Below, piece by piece: positions 7,794 through 16,629 of a stretch of DNA of 47,260 bases. The position numbers were made by a program, and so were the translations under genes. Position 1 is the first letter of the stretch. Each line of letters opens with the position of its first letter. The notes beneath the pieces are model-generated. The model ran no database searches and was not told where the DNA came from. It worked only from the letters and a program-made list of their open reading frames with translations. The DNA comes from Acidobacteriaceae bacterium (GTDB lineage Bacteria > Acidobacteriota > Terriglobia > Terriglobales > Acidobacteriaceae): positions 2,935 through 50,194 of the forward strand of contig PLOG01000158.1 of NCBI GenBank assembly GCA_003142935.1. Reading direction: 5' to 3'.

Positions 7794-8241
7794 GGTCTCT
7801 GACTGCGTGTTGTTGTACCAACTGTGGGTGCCCCAGGTCCGGGGCCCCCAAGGACAGGTCCTGGTCCTTGGGGTGGAGGTCCCGATTTTGGGACCTGGGA
7901 TAGCAGAAATTCAAGGCACGAAATCATGCGGTCAGATTCCTGGGTCTCTGACCGCGTGTTGTTGTACCAACTGGGGGTGCCCCAGGTCCGGGGCCCCAAG
8001 GACAGGTCCTGGTCCTTGGGGTGGAGGTCCCGATTTTGGGACCTGGGATAGCAGAAATTCAAGGCACGAAATCATGCGGTCAGATTCCTGGGTCTCTAAC
8101 CGCGTGTTGTTGTACCGACTGGGGGTGCCCCAGGTCCGGGGCCCCCAAGGACAGGTCTTGGTCCTTGGGGTGGAGGTCCCGATTTTGGGACCTGGGAAAC
8201 AATGAACTCAAAGCACGAAATCACACGGTCGGAAACTTAGG
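7794..8241. repeat. Three-copy ~149-bp tandem repeat carrying the 77-nt element
   Basis: Three tandem units start at 7794, 7943 and 8091 (GGTCTCTGACYGCGTGTTGTTGTACC). Each contains one copy of the 77-nt palindrome (7826-7902, 7975-8050, 8123-8198) followed by GCAGAAATTCAAGGCACGAAATCATGCGGTCAGATTCC. The third unit diverges after its palindrome (AACAATGAACTCAAAGCACG). The array ends just past the 3' end of the cytochrome c gene. ORFs called across it on both strands (such as 7547-8062 minus) are translations of the repeat. The 277 nt between 7517 and 7793 hold no gene I can support. Confidence 0.95.
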
Positions 8242-8246
8242 AACTG

Positions 8247-8852
8247 TTACTGTTTCTTGCCCGGCAGCGGAGCCAGGGCCGCGGCCCCGCCTTTTTGGTT
8301 CGCTTCCGCCGCCGCGTTCGCCGCCGGCTTCTTCCCGTTCAGAATATCCAGCGCCGCCGGAGGCAGCGGCTTGTCCGCGTTCGCCAGCAGCAGCGTCACC
8401 TGCCACATCTCCGTGTCCGTCAGCACCTTCTTGAACGACGGCATTCCTGTCAGCCGGATGCCATTCTCCACCTTCCAGTGCGTCTCGCCCGGCGGATCGT
8501 CGCTCACGCCCACCACGTCGCTGTTCTTGTGCTGCTCCCAGAGCTGCGGAGCCCTGGGGTACATCTGCCCCCCAAACGGCGAAGGCTTCTCATGGAATCC
8601 ATGGCAGGCCGCGCACTGGTCCCGGTAGATCTCCGCGCCGGCCACAAACGCACTCTCATCGGCTTGAACCGGCGGAGTCTTTACCATCTCGCTGTCAATC
8701 CGCGCATGCAGCGCAATTGCCGTGATCTGGCGCTCATGAGGAAACGGCGCATCCGCAACCGCAACCGGCGGATGGCCGAAATGGAACCACGCCAGCGCGG
8801 CGACGGGAACCAGAACGATCCCCAAAATAATTCCAAGCAGGACTCGACCCAT
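8247..8852 (-). CDS. Membrane-anchored c-type cytochrome
   Basis: The protein starts with an uncleaved hydrophobic anchor (VLLGIILGIVLVPVAALAW) and has one class I cytochrome c domain with the haem-binding motif CAACH and a probable axial methionine in LTGMPSF. It should carry electrons on the periplasmic side of the membrane. The C-terminal tail is Ala/Lys-rich and probably disordered. I prefer the ATG at 8852, preceded by GGAGG and GAAGG, over the TTG at 8879 used by the track. The reading frame stops six bases from the tandem array. Similar lone cytochromes in acidobacteria often act with periplasmic dehydrogenases; no partner is adjacent here. Confidence 0.9.
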   Translation of the reverse strand: MGRVLLGIILGIVLVPVAALAWFHFGHPPVAVADAPFPHERQITAIALHARIDSEMVKTPPVQADESAFVAGAEIYRDQCAACHGFHEKPSPFGGQMYPRAPQLWEQHKNSDVVGVSDDPPGETHWKVENGIRLTGMPSFKKVLTDTEMWQVTLLLANADKPLPPAALDILNGKKPAANAAAEANQKGGAAALAPLPGKKQ

Positions 8853-8870
8853 ACCTTCGACCGCCTCCAC

Positions 8871-8927
8871 TGCCCTCAATCCTATGCCCTCAGGCCAGTG
8901 CCCTCAAGCCGGTGCCCTCAAGCCTGG
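8871..8927. repeat. Short tandem repeat, 14-nt period
   Basis: Four units beginning TGCCCTCA (TGCCCTCAATTCCTA, TGCCCTCAGGCCAG, TGCCCTCAAGCCGG, TGCCCTCAAGCCTG) lie just upstream of the cytochrome c start codon on the minus strand. The period is 14 nt with one 15-nt unit, twice the 7-nt period seen at the 3' ends of other genes in the window. Confidence 0.85.
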
Positions 8928-9149
8928 GCCATGCGCCCGCTCTGTCGCTTCTGGCAATTCGTTCATCTTCCCGCGAAGCCGCACGGCTGGAATTCTGGCC
9001 CTCTCCGGCGACCATTCAGCTCCTCAAACGTCCAATCCGCCATAGGCCCACCCCCCACCCCTCTCCCAGGTGTTTTAATACCAATTGGGGGGAGCACTGC
9101 ATCCTGCGGTGGTGTGCTTCCGTACTCCCGTGGAGGAATCCCGATACCG

Positions 9150-9896
9150 ATGCGTTCTTTTTACCGTCTTGCCCTTATGCTGGCGCTTTTGTTCCCAGCC
9201 GTGCACGCCGTTCTGGCCCAAGGCTCGAGCAGCAATCCTCCAACCCCGGCAACTGGTCAAGACCAGGCCCAGCCGCAGCAGCACGAAGCCGAAACCGCGC
9301 AGCAGTTGAGCGTGCAGGCTCGTATCCGCGCCCGCCGCGAACAGCGCCGCGCTGCCGCCATTCACGATGCCTACTCGCATCGCTATGACACCTTTGCCGA
9401 TATGGGCTACCTGCGCTTCAGGCCCGGTCCCTACATCCAGAACCTGACCTTCTACGCCTGGGAAACCGGCATCACCCGCTATTACAGTGAGCGCCTCGGC
9501 ATCAACGTCGTGGGCCGCGGCTATTACGGCACAGCCTACGTCGGCCTCAATCCGAGCAACATCACCCGCCCATCAATCAGCCAATACGATGCCCTGGCCG
9601 GCCCCACTTACCGCTTCTACCTCCAGCCCAAGTACTCCATCGCTGTTCGCGGGCTCGCAGGCTACTCCTACGGCAATTTCTCCGGAGACACCAATGGTTT
9701 TGGCGGCAAAACACTTGGCCTCTACCCTGATGGCAATACCTTCGCCGGCAGCGCCAGCGTCATCGGTGAAGTCAACCTGACTCCCAACATCGGCTTCCGC
9801 CTGGCTCCCGAATACTTCGTCACTGGTTATGGATCGAGCGTGCAGAACAGCCTCGGCTTTACCGGAGGCATTGTCTATCGCTTCGGAAAACAATGA
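9150..9896 (+). CDS. Outer-membrane beta-barrel protein
   Basis: I trim the 533-residue ORF of the track to the ATG at 9150: the longer part is an antisense reading of the cytochrome gene, and this ATG gives a clean signal peptide (FYRLALMLALLFPAVHAVLAQ) with GGAGG 13 nt upstream. A Gln/Ala-rich linker of about 60 residues precedes a beta-rich domain with alternating aromatic strands (YLRFRPGPYIQNLTFYAW, GINVVGRGYYGTAYVG, GFTGGIVYRFGKQ), consistent with an eight-strand OmpA/opacity-type barrel. Its stop overlaps the next start (ATGA), so it is probably co-translated with the sugar isomerase gene. The function is unknown. Confidence 0.8.
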   Translation: MRSFYRLALMLALLFPAVHAVLAQGSSSNPPTPATGQDQAQPQQHEAETAQQLSVQARIRARREQRRAAAIHDAYSHRYDTFADMGYLRFRPGPYIQNLTFYAWETGITRYYSERLGINVVGRGYYGTAYVGLNPSNITRPSISQYDALAGPTYRFYLQPKYSIAVRGLAGYSYGNFSGDTNGFGGKTLGLYPDGNTFAGSASVIGEVNLTPNIGFRLAPEYFVTGYGSSVQNSLGFTGGIVYRFGKQ

Positions 9897-10768
9897 AAAG
9901 GTTTCTTTCTCGCCGCAACTTCATTCAATCCGGCGCGCTCATGGCTACTGCCTGCGCTGCCTCCGGCGCAACTCAGTCTTTTGCCCAGGCGCTGCCTGAG
10001 ACCGGCAAGCCTTTGCCCATCAAGCTGGGCATTTGCAGCTACACCTTCCGCAACTTCACGCGCGCCCAAATGCTGGGCTACTTGAAGGATCTCCGGCTCG
10101 CCGATCTCAACGTAAAAGACACCAAAGACCACCTGCCCATGGATCCCACGCTTGAGGCGCAGGCCCTGGCCGACTACGCCGCCGCCGGCATCGAGCTCCA
10201 CGCCGCAGGCACCATTTATTTCCCCAGCTCCGGCGAGTCCGACATTCGCGGCAAGTTCGAGTACTGCAAGCGCGCCGGCATCGACACCATCGTCGCCGGC
10301 GATCCCACCCCTGAGTCTCTCCAGCGGATTGAGCGCTTCGTCAAGGAATACGACTTCAAGATCGCCATCCACAATCATGGCCCGGAAGACAAGTACTTTC
10401 CGTCGCCGTTTGACGTGCTCAAAGCCATCGAAAACCTCGATCCCCGCATCGGCCTCTGCATCGACGTAGGCCACGCCGCCCGCGCCAATGCGAATCTCGT
10501 TGACGCGATCCACGCCACCGGCGCGCGTCTCTATGACATGCACATCAAGGACCTCGGCAACTTCACCAGCAAGGAAAGCCAGGTCGCCGTCGGCGAAGGC
10601 ATTCTGCCCATCCGCGAAATCTTCCAGGCGCTCATCGATATCAAGTACCCAAACTTCGTTGACCTCGAGTACGAGATCCACGGCGACGACCCGATGCCCG
10701 GCGTCATCGAGAGCTTTGGCTACATGCGCGGCGTGCTCACCGGCATGGGCTACATCAACCACGCCTAG
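9893..10768 (+). CDS. Tat-exported sugar isomerase/epimerase-like TIM barrel
   Basis: The N-terminus has a twin-arginine motif (SRRNFIQSGALMATACAASG). The rest is an AP-endonuclease-2/xylose-isomerase-like TIM barrel, a fold whose members isomerise, epimerise or perform eliminations on sugars using a divalent metal. Metal and catalytic positions seen in the family are represented by IAIHNHGPE, CIDVGHAARAN, YDMHIKD and VDLEYEIHGDDP. The length of 291 residues is normal. The start overlaps the stop of the outer-membrane gene by four bases, suggesting an operon. Relatives of this exported subgroup include 3-keto-glycoside-cleaving enzymes, but the sequence alone does not settle the reaction. Confidence 0.88.
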   Translation: MKRFLSRRNFIQSGALMATACAASGATQSFAQALPETGKPLPIKLGICSYTFRNFTRAQMLGYLKDLRLADLNVKDTKDHLPMDPTLEAQALADYAAAGIELHAAGTIYFPSSGESDIRGKFEYCKRAGIDTIVAGDPTPESLQRIERFVKEYDFKIAIHNHGPEDKYFPSPFDVLKAIENLDPRIGLCIDVGHAARANANLVDAIHATGARLYDMHIKDLGNFTSKESQVAVGEGILPIREIFQALIDIKYPNFVDLEYEIHGDDPMPGVIESFGYMRGVLTGMGYINHA

Positions 10769-10921
10769 CGCGAGCGCGGCTCTGCGCAAAAAAATTGGGC
10801 GAATTGCAAATTGCTACGCGCCTTGGCCCGCCCGCGCATAAAGGCAATCACCCCTACCCATAACGACTTCCTATTGGACTCAGGCTTCATAGCCGTGTTG
10901 AATCTAGCCATGGGGTCTCAA

Positions 10922-11572
10922 ATGTCATCCACGCCTGAAGTCAACCTTTGGCCTTCCACCGAGCACGCCTTGGAGTATCTCCGCCGCGCGGACTCGATTC
11001 CGCACCGTGTCGAGGGCGAAGCCACGCTGCTAGAGTTTGTGCCTGCCGAAGCCCGCCGGATTCTGGACCTTGGCAGTGGCGGGGGAAGGTTGCTTTCGCT
11101 GGTGAAGGCGGCGTGGCCGGGAGCTAGCTATGTCGCGCTCGATTTCTCTCCCACCATGGTGGAGACGCTGCGGAAGCTGTTTGCGGCACAGAGCAGCGTG
11201 ACCGTCGTCGCTCACGATTTGGATGAGAAGCTGCCTGCGATGGGGCAGTTCGACGCTGTGATCTCAAGCTTCGCCATCCACCATCTGGTTCACGAGCGCA
11301 AGCGGTCGCTGTATAAAGAGATCTTCGAACTGCTTGCTCCACAAGGCGTCTTCTGCAATCTCGAACACGTCTCTTCCCGCAGCCCTCTGCTCCACGCCGG
11401 TTTCCTTGAAGCCATCTCCTGCGCGGACGAAGATCCTTCGAATAAGCTGCTCGATCTGGAAACGCAGTTAACCTGGCTGCGCGAAATCGGCTTCGTCGAT
11501 GTCGACTGCCACTGGAAGTGGCGCGAACTGGCACTTTTCGCTGGGGTCAAGCCGCCCGCAAGCCAGAACTAG
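10922..11572 (+). CDS. Class I SAM-dependent methyltransferase
   Basis: The domain is a Rossmann-type methyltransferase: motif I is ILDLGSGGGRLL, motif II is the acidic YVALDFSP, then VVAHDLDEKLP and AVISSFAIHHLVHERKRSLYKEIFELLAPQGVF. It resembles small-molecule or ubiquinone-type (methyltransferase 11/25) enzymes; the acceptor is unknown. The track begins at 10811, but upstream sequence is unlike a protein; the ATGs at 10910 and 10922 are both possible and I take the latter. It is separate from the TIM-barrel gene (about 150 nt gap) and convergent with fumarase. Confidence 0.88.
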   Translation: MSSTPEVNLWPSTEHALEYLRRADSIPHRVEGEATLLEFVPAEARRILDLGSGGGRLLSLVKAAWPGASYVALDFSPTMVETLRKLFAAQSSVTVVAHDLDEKLPAMGQFDAVISSFAIHHLVHERKRSLYKEIFELLAPQGVFCNLEHVSSRSPLLHAGFLEAISCADEDPSNKLLDLETQLTWLREIGFVDVDCHWKWRELALFAGVKPPASQN

Positions 11573-11630
11573 CGATGCGCCACCGGTCTTTGTCCCCTCG
11601 TGCTCTAATCACGAATCCTTAACCCCTGCT

Positions 11631-13157
11631 TTACTGCAGTATTGGAATGCCAGCAATCCTGCGCTGCCATTCAGCGGGGCCGGTCTGGTGCACGCTTGTA
11701 CCCTTCGAATCGACGGCTACGGTCACGGGCATATCGCGGACGTCGAACTCGTAGATGGCTTCCATGCCGAGATCGCCGAAGGCTACTAGCCGCGAGCCGA
11801 CGATGGCCTTGGACACCAGATACGCTGCGCCGCCCACGGCCATCAGATACACCGCGCCAAACTCCTTGATCGCGTCTATCGCCGCCGGGCCGCGCTCGGC
11901 TTTGCCCACCATGCCCAGAAGACCCGTCTCGGCCAGCATCTGGCGCGTGAATTTATCCATACGCGTCGCCGTCGTCGGCCCCGCAGGCCCCACCACTTCT
12001 TCGCGCACCGGGTCCACCGGGCCCACGTAATAAATAAACCGTCCGCGGAAATCAACCGGCAGTTTTTCGCCGCGGCTCAGCATGTCGGTCATGCGCTTGT
12101 GCGCCGCGTCGCGGCCTGTCAACAGCTTGCCGGTGAGCAGCAGCACCTCGCCCGGCTTCCACTGGTCGGCTTCCGCGCGGGTCACCGTGTCGAGGTTGAC
12201 GCGGCGTGCGCCGGAGACGTCATGCGTCAACTTCGGCCAGTCGTCCAGATTCGGCGGATCGAGATAGACCGGCCCGCTGCCATCGAGCACGATGTGCGCA
12301 TGACGCGTGGCCGCGCAGTTGGGAATCATGGCCACCGGCAGGTTCGCGGCGTGGGTCGGATAGTCGAGCACCTTCACATCCAGCACCGTCGTCAGCCCGC
12401 CAAGACCCTGCGCGCCGATCCCCAGCCGGTTCACCTTGTCGTAGAGCTCGACACGCAGCTTCTCGGCGGTAGTGACCGGGCCGCGCGCAATCAGTTCCTG
12501 AATATCGATCGGGTCCATCAGCGACTGCTTTGCCAGCAGCATCGCCTTCTCCGACGTGCCACCAATCCCGATCCCCAGCATCCCCGGCGGACACCATCCC
12601 GCGCCCATGGTCGGCACCGTCTTCAGCACCCACTCCACAACCGAGTCCGACGGATTCAGCATCGCGAACTTCGACTTCGCCTCTGACCCTCCGCCCTTGG
12701 CCGCGACAGTGATATCGACCTTGTCGCCCTTCACCAGCTCGACCGTGACGCAGGCCGGCGTATTGTCTTTGGTGTTTTTGCGCGCCCCCGCCGGGTCAGC
12801 CAATATCGAAGCCCGCAGCTTGTTGTCCGGATCGAGATAAGCCCTCCGCACGCCCTCGTCGACCATCTGCTGAACGTCCTTCGCCTCTTCGCCCGGAGCA
12901 GACTCGAACCGCACGTCCATGCCGACCTTGAGAAACGCCGTCACGATGCCCGTGTCCTGGCAGATGGGCCTGTGCCCCTCGGCGCACATCCGGCTATTGA
13001 TCAGAATCTGCGCAATCGCATCTTTGGCCGCCGCAGACTCTTCCTTCTCATAGGCCTTGGCGAGGCTCGTGATGTAATCCACCGGGTGGTAGTAGCTGAT
13101 GTACTGCAACGCCCCCGCAACGCTGGCGATAAAGTCTTCCTGGCGGATGATGGTCAT
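11631..13157 (-). CDS. fumA: Class I (iron-sulfur) fumarate hydratase
   Basis: This enzyme interconverts fumarate and L-malate in the tricarboxylic acid cycle using an oxygen-sensitive [4Fe-4S] cluster. The 508-residue protein contains both the alpha (N-terminal) and beta (C-terminal) class I domains fused, as in FumA/FumB. Candidate cluster cysteines are in HRPICQDTG, GAGWCPPGMLGIGIGG and PNCAATRHAHI. The beta-domain motifs GPTTATRMD and KAERGP are present. The ATG at 13157 is preceded by CAGGAGTTCC. It is transcribed alone, convergent with the methyltransferase gene. Confidence 0.96.
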   Translation of the reverse strand: MTIIRQEDFIASVAGALQYISYYHPVDYITSLAKAYEKEESAAAKDAIAQILINSRMCAEGHRPICQDTGIVTAFLKVGMDVRFESAPGEEAKDVQQMVDEGVRRAYLDPDNKLRASILADPAGARKNTKDNTPACVTVELVKGDKVDITVAAKGGGSEAKSKFAMLNPSDSVVEWVLKTVPTMGAGWCPPGMLGIGIGGTSEKAMLLAKQSLMDPIDIQELIARGPVTTAEKLRVELYDKVNRLGIGAQGLGGLTTVLDVKVLDYPTHAANLPVAMIPNCAATRHAHIVLDGSGPVYLDPPNLDDWPKLTHDVSGARRVNLDTVTRAEADQWKPGEVLLLTGKLLTGRDAAHKRMTDMLSRGEKLPVDFRGRFIYYVGPVDPVREEVVGPAGPTTATRMDKFTRQMLAETGLLGMVGKAERGPAAIDAIKEFGAVYLMAVGGAAYLVSKAIVGSRLVAFGDLGMEAIYEFDVRDMPVTVAVDSKGTSVHQTGPAEWQRRIAGIPILQ

Positions 13158-13247
13158 GGGAACTCCTGGAACTCTTTAGATTAGTGGATGCAGGTAGAGT
13201 TTGTCCGGTGGCGGTCGGCTATTGGCCAAACTAAAGAGAAGGCCGCT

Positions 13248-13418
13248 TTATGCCGGCCGAATACCCGTATGCCCGAAGTGGTCGCCCTTCCACAGCATCG
13301 GCTCCCGCTTGTCCCGCGCCAGGGCATAGCTGAAGCAGTCCCCGAAGTTCAGCCCCGCCGGGTGCCCGCTGCCCTTTCCGAAATCCCGATAAGCCTGGCG
13401 CGCGATCTTGGCCTGCCC
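13248..13418 (-). pseudogene. vapC: VapC toxin remnant (C-terminal part of PIN domain)
   Basis: The minus strand encodes [47 protein letters not shown], the typical C-terminal half of a VapC PIN-domain ribonuclease. The N-terminal half with its first conserved Asp and Glu is absent; upstream sequence is unrelated and overlaps the start of the GT87-like gene. The usual GDDF is GDHF. No vapB is present. I read this as a decayed toxin-antitoxin module truncated by deletion. Confidence 0.85.
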
Positions 13419-13513
13419 GGCAACGCCCGGCTCTATGCTATATTCGTCCCGAGCCGCGAGGCAGAATAGAAATTCCTGCGTGGCGCTTTGGCCCGCGGGT
13501 TTGGAGCGAGCCA

Positions 13514-14683
13514 ATGAAAACCAGCCCCGGACGCATCATCGCAGCGGCTGCGATCGTTGCTGCCGGTTTCTGCTTTGTACTCGGCCTTTATGCCTTCGGC
13601 CTGACGGAAAAGAACGCCACCGAACGCGACTATATCGAGTACTGGGCGGCCGGGCAGCAACTGGTTCACGGCGCCAACCCCTACGACCTGGCGGCAATAT
13701 TTCAAGTTGAGCGCGCAGTGGGACTCGACGATCGCGAACCCAAGGTCACGCTCAGCCCGCCGATCGTCCTGCTGCTTGTGCTACCGCTCGGATTCCTGGG
13801 CGTAAAGGCCGGCCTCATCCTTTGGTTGTTCCTCATACTTGCCTGTCTTGTAGCGTCGATTTCGCTTATCTGGCGCCTGCACGGCAGTCCGCCTACCGGC
13901 TATCACTGGATTGGTATGGCTTTTGCTCCGGCGGTGGCATGTCTGCTGGCTGCCCAGATAAGCCTTTTTCTCTTGCTCGCAATCGTGCTGTTTCTTTACT
14001 GGCACCGGTCCAGGCCATTGCTTGCCGGCGTGGCTCTTCTGCCTTGCGTCCTGAAGCCGCACTTGTTTCTGCCCTTCGCGGTGGTGCTGCTGCTCTGGAT
14101 AGCCAACCGCAGGGCGTATCGAGTCCTGCTTGGATTTGGCGCCGCGTTCGCCGCCAGTTGCGCCCTGACGCTCGGCCTCGATCGCCATGCGTGGTCAGAG
14201 TATGAGCTGCTGTCGCACTCCAACAACATTCTTCATCTTTTTGTCCCCACGCTGAGTTCGTTCCTTCGCTTCCAGGTCGCTCCCAACGCCGTTTGGCTGC
14301 AATTTCTTCCTGCTGCCGCAAGCTGCGTTTGGGCCATCTGGTACTTTCTGACGCGGCGCGCCGGCTGGGATTGGATGCAACAGGGACTGCTGGTAATGTT
14401 AGTCTCGTCACTCTGTGCGCCCTACGCGTTCTTCTACGACGAAGCGGTATTGATGCCCGCCGTGCTGGCCGGCGTCTATTTGGCAGCGAATGCGCAGCGT
14501 TCCCTGCTCCCCCTGATGCTGATCTCCGCAATTGCTCTCACCGAAACCTGCGCGGAAGTCCCGCTTACCTCGGCCTCTTATCTGTGGACCGCGCCCGCAT
14601 GGCTTGCATGGTTTCTCTACGCGAGCCGGCGCAGGAACGCGCCTGCCGAAGAGACCCGCTTCGACCGCTCTGTTCTTGACTGA
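13514..14683 (+). CDS. GT87-like (DUF2029) membrane glycosyltransferase
   Basis: This 389-residue protein has about ten hydrophobic segments and the N-terminal signature of the GT87/DUF2029 family, [20 protein letters not shown], in the first extracytoplasmic loop, where these polyprenol-phosphate-sugar-dependent transferases carry their catalytic Asp. A second conserved element is the [16 protein letters not shown] segment. The family adds mannose or other hexoses to lipids, glycans or proteins on the outer face of the membrane. The donor and acceptor here are unknown. No cell-envelope cluster surrounds it; upstream is the VapC remnant, downstream a gene-poor gap. Confidence 0.85.
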   Translation: MKTSPGRIIAAAAIVAAGFCFVLGLYAFGLTEKNATERDYIEYWAAGQQLVHGANPYDLAAIFQVERAVGLDDREPKVTLSPPIVLLLVLPLGFLGVKAGLILWLFLILACLVASISLIWRLHGSPPTGYHWIGMAFAPAVACLLAAQISLFLLLAIVLFLYWHRSRPLLAGVALLPCVLKPHLFLPFAVVLLLWIANRRAYRVLLGFGAAFAASCALTLGLDRHAWSEYELLSHSNNILHLFVPTLSSFLRFQVAPNAVWLQFLPAAASCVWAIWYFLTRRAGWDWMQQGLLVMLVSSLCAPYAFFYDEAVLMPAVLAGVYLAANAQRSLLPLMLISAIALTETCAEVPLTSASYLWTAPAWLAWFLYASRRRNAPAEETRFDRSVLD

Positions 14684-15351
14684 GGCACTTCAGCGCCCCG
14701 GCGAAGAAGAAGCTCCCAATGGAGTCAGGCCGCGTGAGTGGCGGGCCAGTGGCAGACACCGGAATGCGCAATGCAGCCTGAACCGCAACCTTCAGATAAA
14801 GGCGGGTTGGATTGCATTTCAGGATGTGCACAGGCCATACGCTTATATTCTGCGTGTTATTGGCTCAAGTTCTGCGTTTTGCCTTCGAGTTCATGGATGT
14901 GGTCACTGAAAGTTTTCTCACGAGTTAACTTTTATTCCACTTGTCTGCCATAAACGATGGTTGGCGCGGTGAATATTTGGTCAAAATTGAACAGTATTAT
15001 CTCATCATCGGTGCTTTGATGTTTTGAGAGCTCCAGGCGGGAGATGCCGGCAACCTCAGATCTCTTGGCTGAAGCACATTCTTGTACCTTGCTGGAAACC
15101 AATTCAAGAGGGAGCTGACCGGAGATTTCCCACAAGCACATTGTGGGAGCCGGCGGCTAAGTGTTTGTTGCACCTGCATGTCTTCGAACCTTAGTTTTTC
15201 CCCTGATTAACGATCGAATTGAACGCGAGGGAAAACGAGTATGACCACAATCTCATATTGGGTTCAGATGCGTGATTAATACCACAAAAAACAACTTGAT
15301 TTCAAAAGATCCGCAAGCGGCCGTACCGCTATTGCGGACCCTGAGGTGCGT
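14684..15351. other. Gene-poor gap before regulator genes
   Basis: This stretch is lower in GC than its neighbours. A minus-strand ORF (14932-15141, 69 residues, MCLWEISGQLPLELVSSK...) reads plausibly as protein but has no Shine-Dalgarno, so I do not call it. A hairpin TCCCACAA-GCACA-TTGTGGGA lies at 15128-15148. The right part should hold the promoter of the pseudo-receiver/Crp genes; I cannot place boxes with confidence. Confidence 0.5.
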
Positions 15352-15741
15352 ATGCCAACTACCGTAGTACTTGCCGTTTGCCTTGACTCCCTCGTTCCGG
15401 GACCTCAAGACTCAGCCTGGAGATCCGCAGGTTACTTCTTCATCCCGGCGAACTCCATCAAAGAGGCAATCAGTCACTTCAAAGCTGGCGATTTCGATCT
15501 CGTGCTCCTCGGGCACACCATTCCCGCGGAAGCCAGGGAGCGGCTCACCTTCCTCATTCGAGCAACGGGCTCCAATGTGCCCGTGGTCAGCATGGCCGGC
15601 TTGTCGGACCATAACGACTCCTTCGTGGATGCGACCCTGGGGGCCGATCCAGGCATTTTGCTCGCCGGCATGGAAAATCTATTGGCGAACAAGGCGAGAA
15701 TGCGGACGGCGCCGGCGCTCCAGTTTTCCAGCGCGACCTGA
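15352..15741 (+). CDS. Degenerate response-regulator receiver-like protein
   Basis: This 129-residue protein has the alternating strand/helix pattern of a CheY-like receiver (TTVVLAVCLDS, FDLVLLGHTIPAEAR, VPVVSMAG). At the usual phosphoacceptor position after the third strand, where DLVLLD is expected, it reads DLVLLGHTIP, so the Asp is replaced by Gly. Receiver-like proteins with an LLGH or LCH motif are frequent in acidobacteria. It should therefore not be phosphorylated in the ordinary way. The track starts at a GTG (15346), and ATG 15352 is an equal choice. It is followed 44 nt later by the Crp/Fnr gene, so a shared transcript is likely. Confidence 0.75.
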   Translation: MPTTVVLAVCLDSLVPGPQDSAWRSAGYFFIPANSIKEAISHFKAGDFDLVLLGHTIPAEARERLTFLIRATGSNVPVVSMAGLSDHNDSFVDATLGADPGILLAGMENLLANKARMRTAPALQFSSAT

Positions 15742-15785
15742 CGGGCCGCATCGAACATCCCGCAAGTTCAAGGAAGAAGGCGGTC

Positions 15786-16619
15786 ATGGAATATCTCGGC
15801 GAGCGGGCTAGCAACGACGCTCAAGCCCCAAGCTTCGGTGCGGATCTCCCCTGTCAGCGAACCGCCGGCAACTCAGCACCAGGCTTGACTGCGACACCCA
15901 TCCTCCCACACTCCGCACTCAGATGGAACGATCCCGGCGCGGAGTGGAGATCGGGCGAGTTCTTCAAATCTCTTTCACCCAAGGCGATGAGCGAATTCGA
16001 ATCGCTCGCAACCCCGTTTTGCTGCCAGGGAAATAAGGTGCTCTTCACCGAGGAGCAGCAACCTTTGAGCGTCTTCTTCCTGCTGGAGGGCAGAGTCAAG
16101 CTCACCATGAACTCCAGCGAAGGCAAGCGGCTCATGCTCGGAATCGCCATGCCCGGAGAGATCCTCGGGCTCGCTGCCGTCGTTACCGGCTGTCCCTACG
16201 AGATCACGGCTGTTTCGCAGTTCCCTTGCAGAATCATTGGGCTCCCGCGGAAAATCTTTTTCGACTTCCTGTTGTGTCACCCAGTTGCCTGGGAAAACTC
16301 GGCGCGCCTCTTGTGCCTCGAGTACAAGAGAGGCTGCGAACAACTACGCCTCCTTGGCCTCTCCCTCACCGCCTCTATAAAGCTGGCAAGGCTGCTGCTG
16401 CTTTGGTCCACTGAAGGCCAGCGGACCGGACTCGGCGCGCGCATCCACTGCTCGCTCACTCACGAGGAAATCGGCGAGTACATCGGCCTCTCGCGAGAAA
16501 CCGTCACCCGCAATCTTAAAGACTTCAAGAACCACGAGCTTGTCGTGCAGCGAGGGTCAACTCTTGTCATTTCCAGTCTTCGCGCCCTCGAAATCTACGC
16601 CGGCCAAGTCGCCTGCTGA
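15786..16619 (+). CDS. Crp/Fnr-family transcriptional regulator
   Basis: A cyclic-nucleotide-binding-type beta roll (about residues 55-175, FFLLEGRVKLTMNSSEGKRLML and PGEILGLAAVV) is followed by a Crp-type winged helix (LTHEEIGEYIGLSRETVTRNLKDFKNHELV) whose recognition helix matches the family closely. A weakly conserved N-terminal extension of about 50 residues is present. The effector pocket lacks the clear RTA/S phosphate cassette of cAMP-binding Crp, so the signal is unknown. The ATG follows a purine-rich AAGGAAGAAGG. It lies between the pseudo-receiver and the hypothetical gene, ten bases from the latter, and probably forms an operon with both. Confidence 0.92.
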   Translation: MEYLGERASNDAQAPSFGADLPCQRTAGNSAPGLTATPILPHSALRWNDPGAEWRSGEFFKSLSPKAMSEFESLATPFCCQGNKVLFTEEQQPLSVFFLLEGRVKLTMNSSEGKRLMLGIAMPGEILGLAAVVTGCPYEITAVSQFPCRIIGLPRKIFFDFLLCHPVAWENSARLLCLEYKRGCEQLRLLGLSLTASIKLARLLLLWSTEGQRTGLGARIHCSLTHEEIGEYIGLSRETVTRNLKDFKNHELVVQRGSTLVISSLRALEIYAGQVAC

Positions 16620-16629
16620 AGGAGTTCAA

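Noticed and set aside
7547-8062. 171-residue minus-strand ORF across the tandem array
   Set aside because: Its N-terminal part is the translation of the repeat units (SQVPKSGPPPQGPGP twice) and the rest overlaps non-coding sequence; no ribosome binding site or family match is visible.
8295-9149. N-terminal 285 residues of the 533-residue plus-strand ORF
   Set aside because: They are an antisense, Arg-rich reading of the cytochrome c gene. The real gene starts at ATG 9150 with a signal peptide.
14932-15141. 69-residue minus-strand ORF in the gap before the regulators
   Set aside because: The sequence is plausible as protein, but there is no Shine-Dalgarno, codon use is mixed and I recognise no family.
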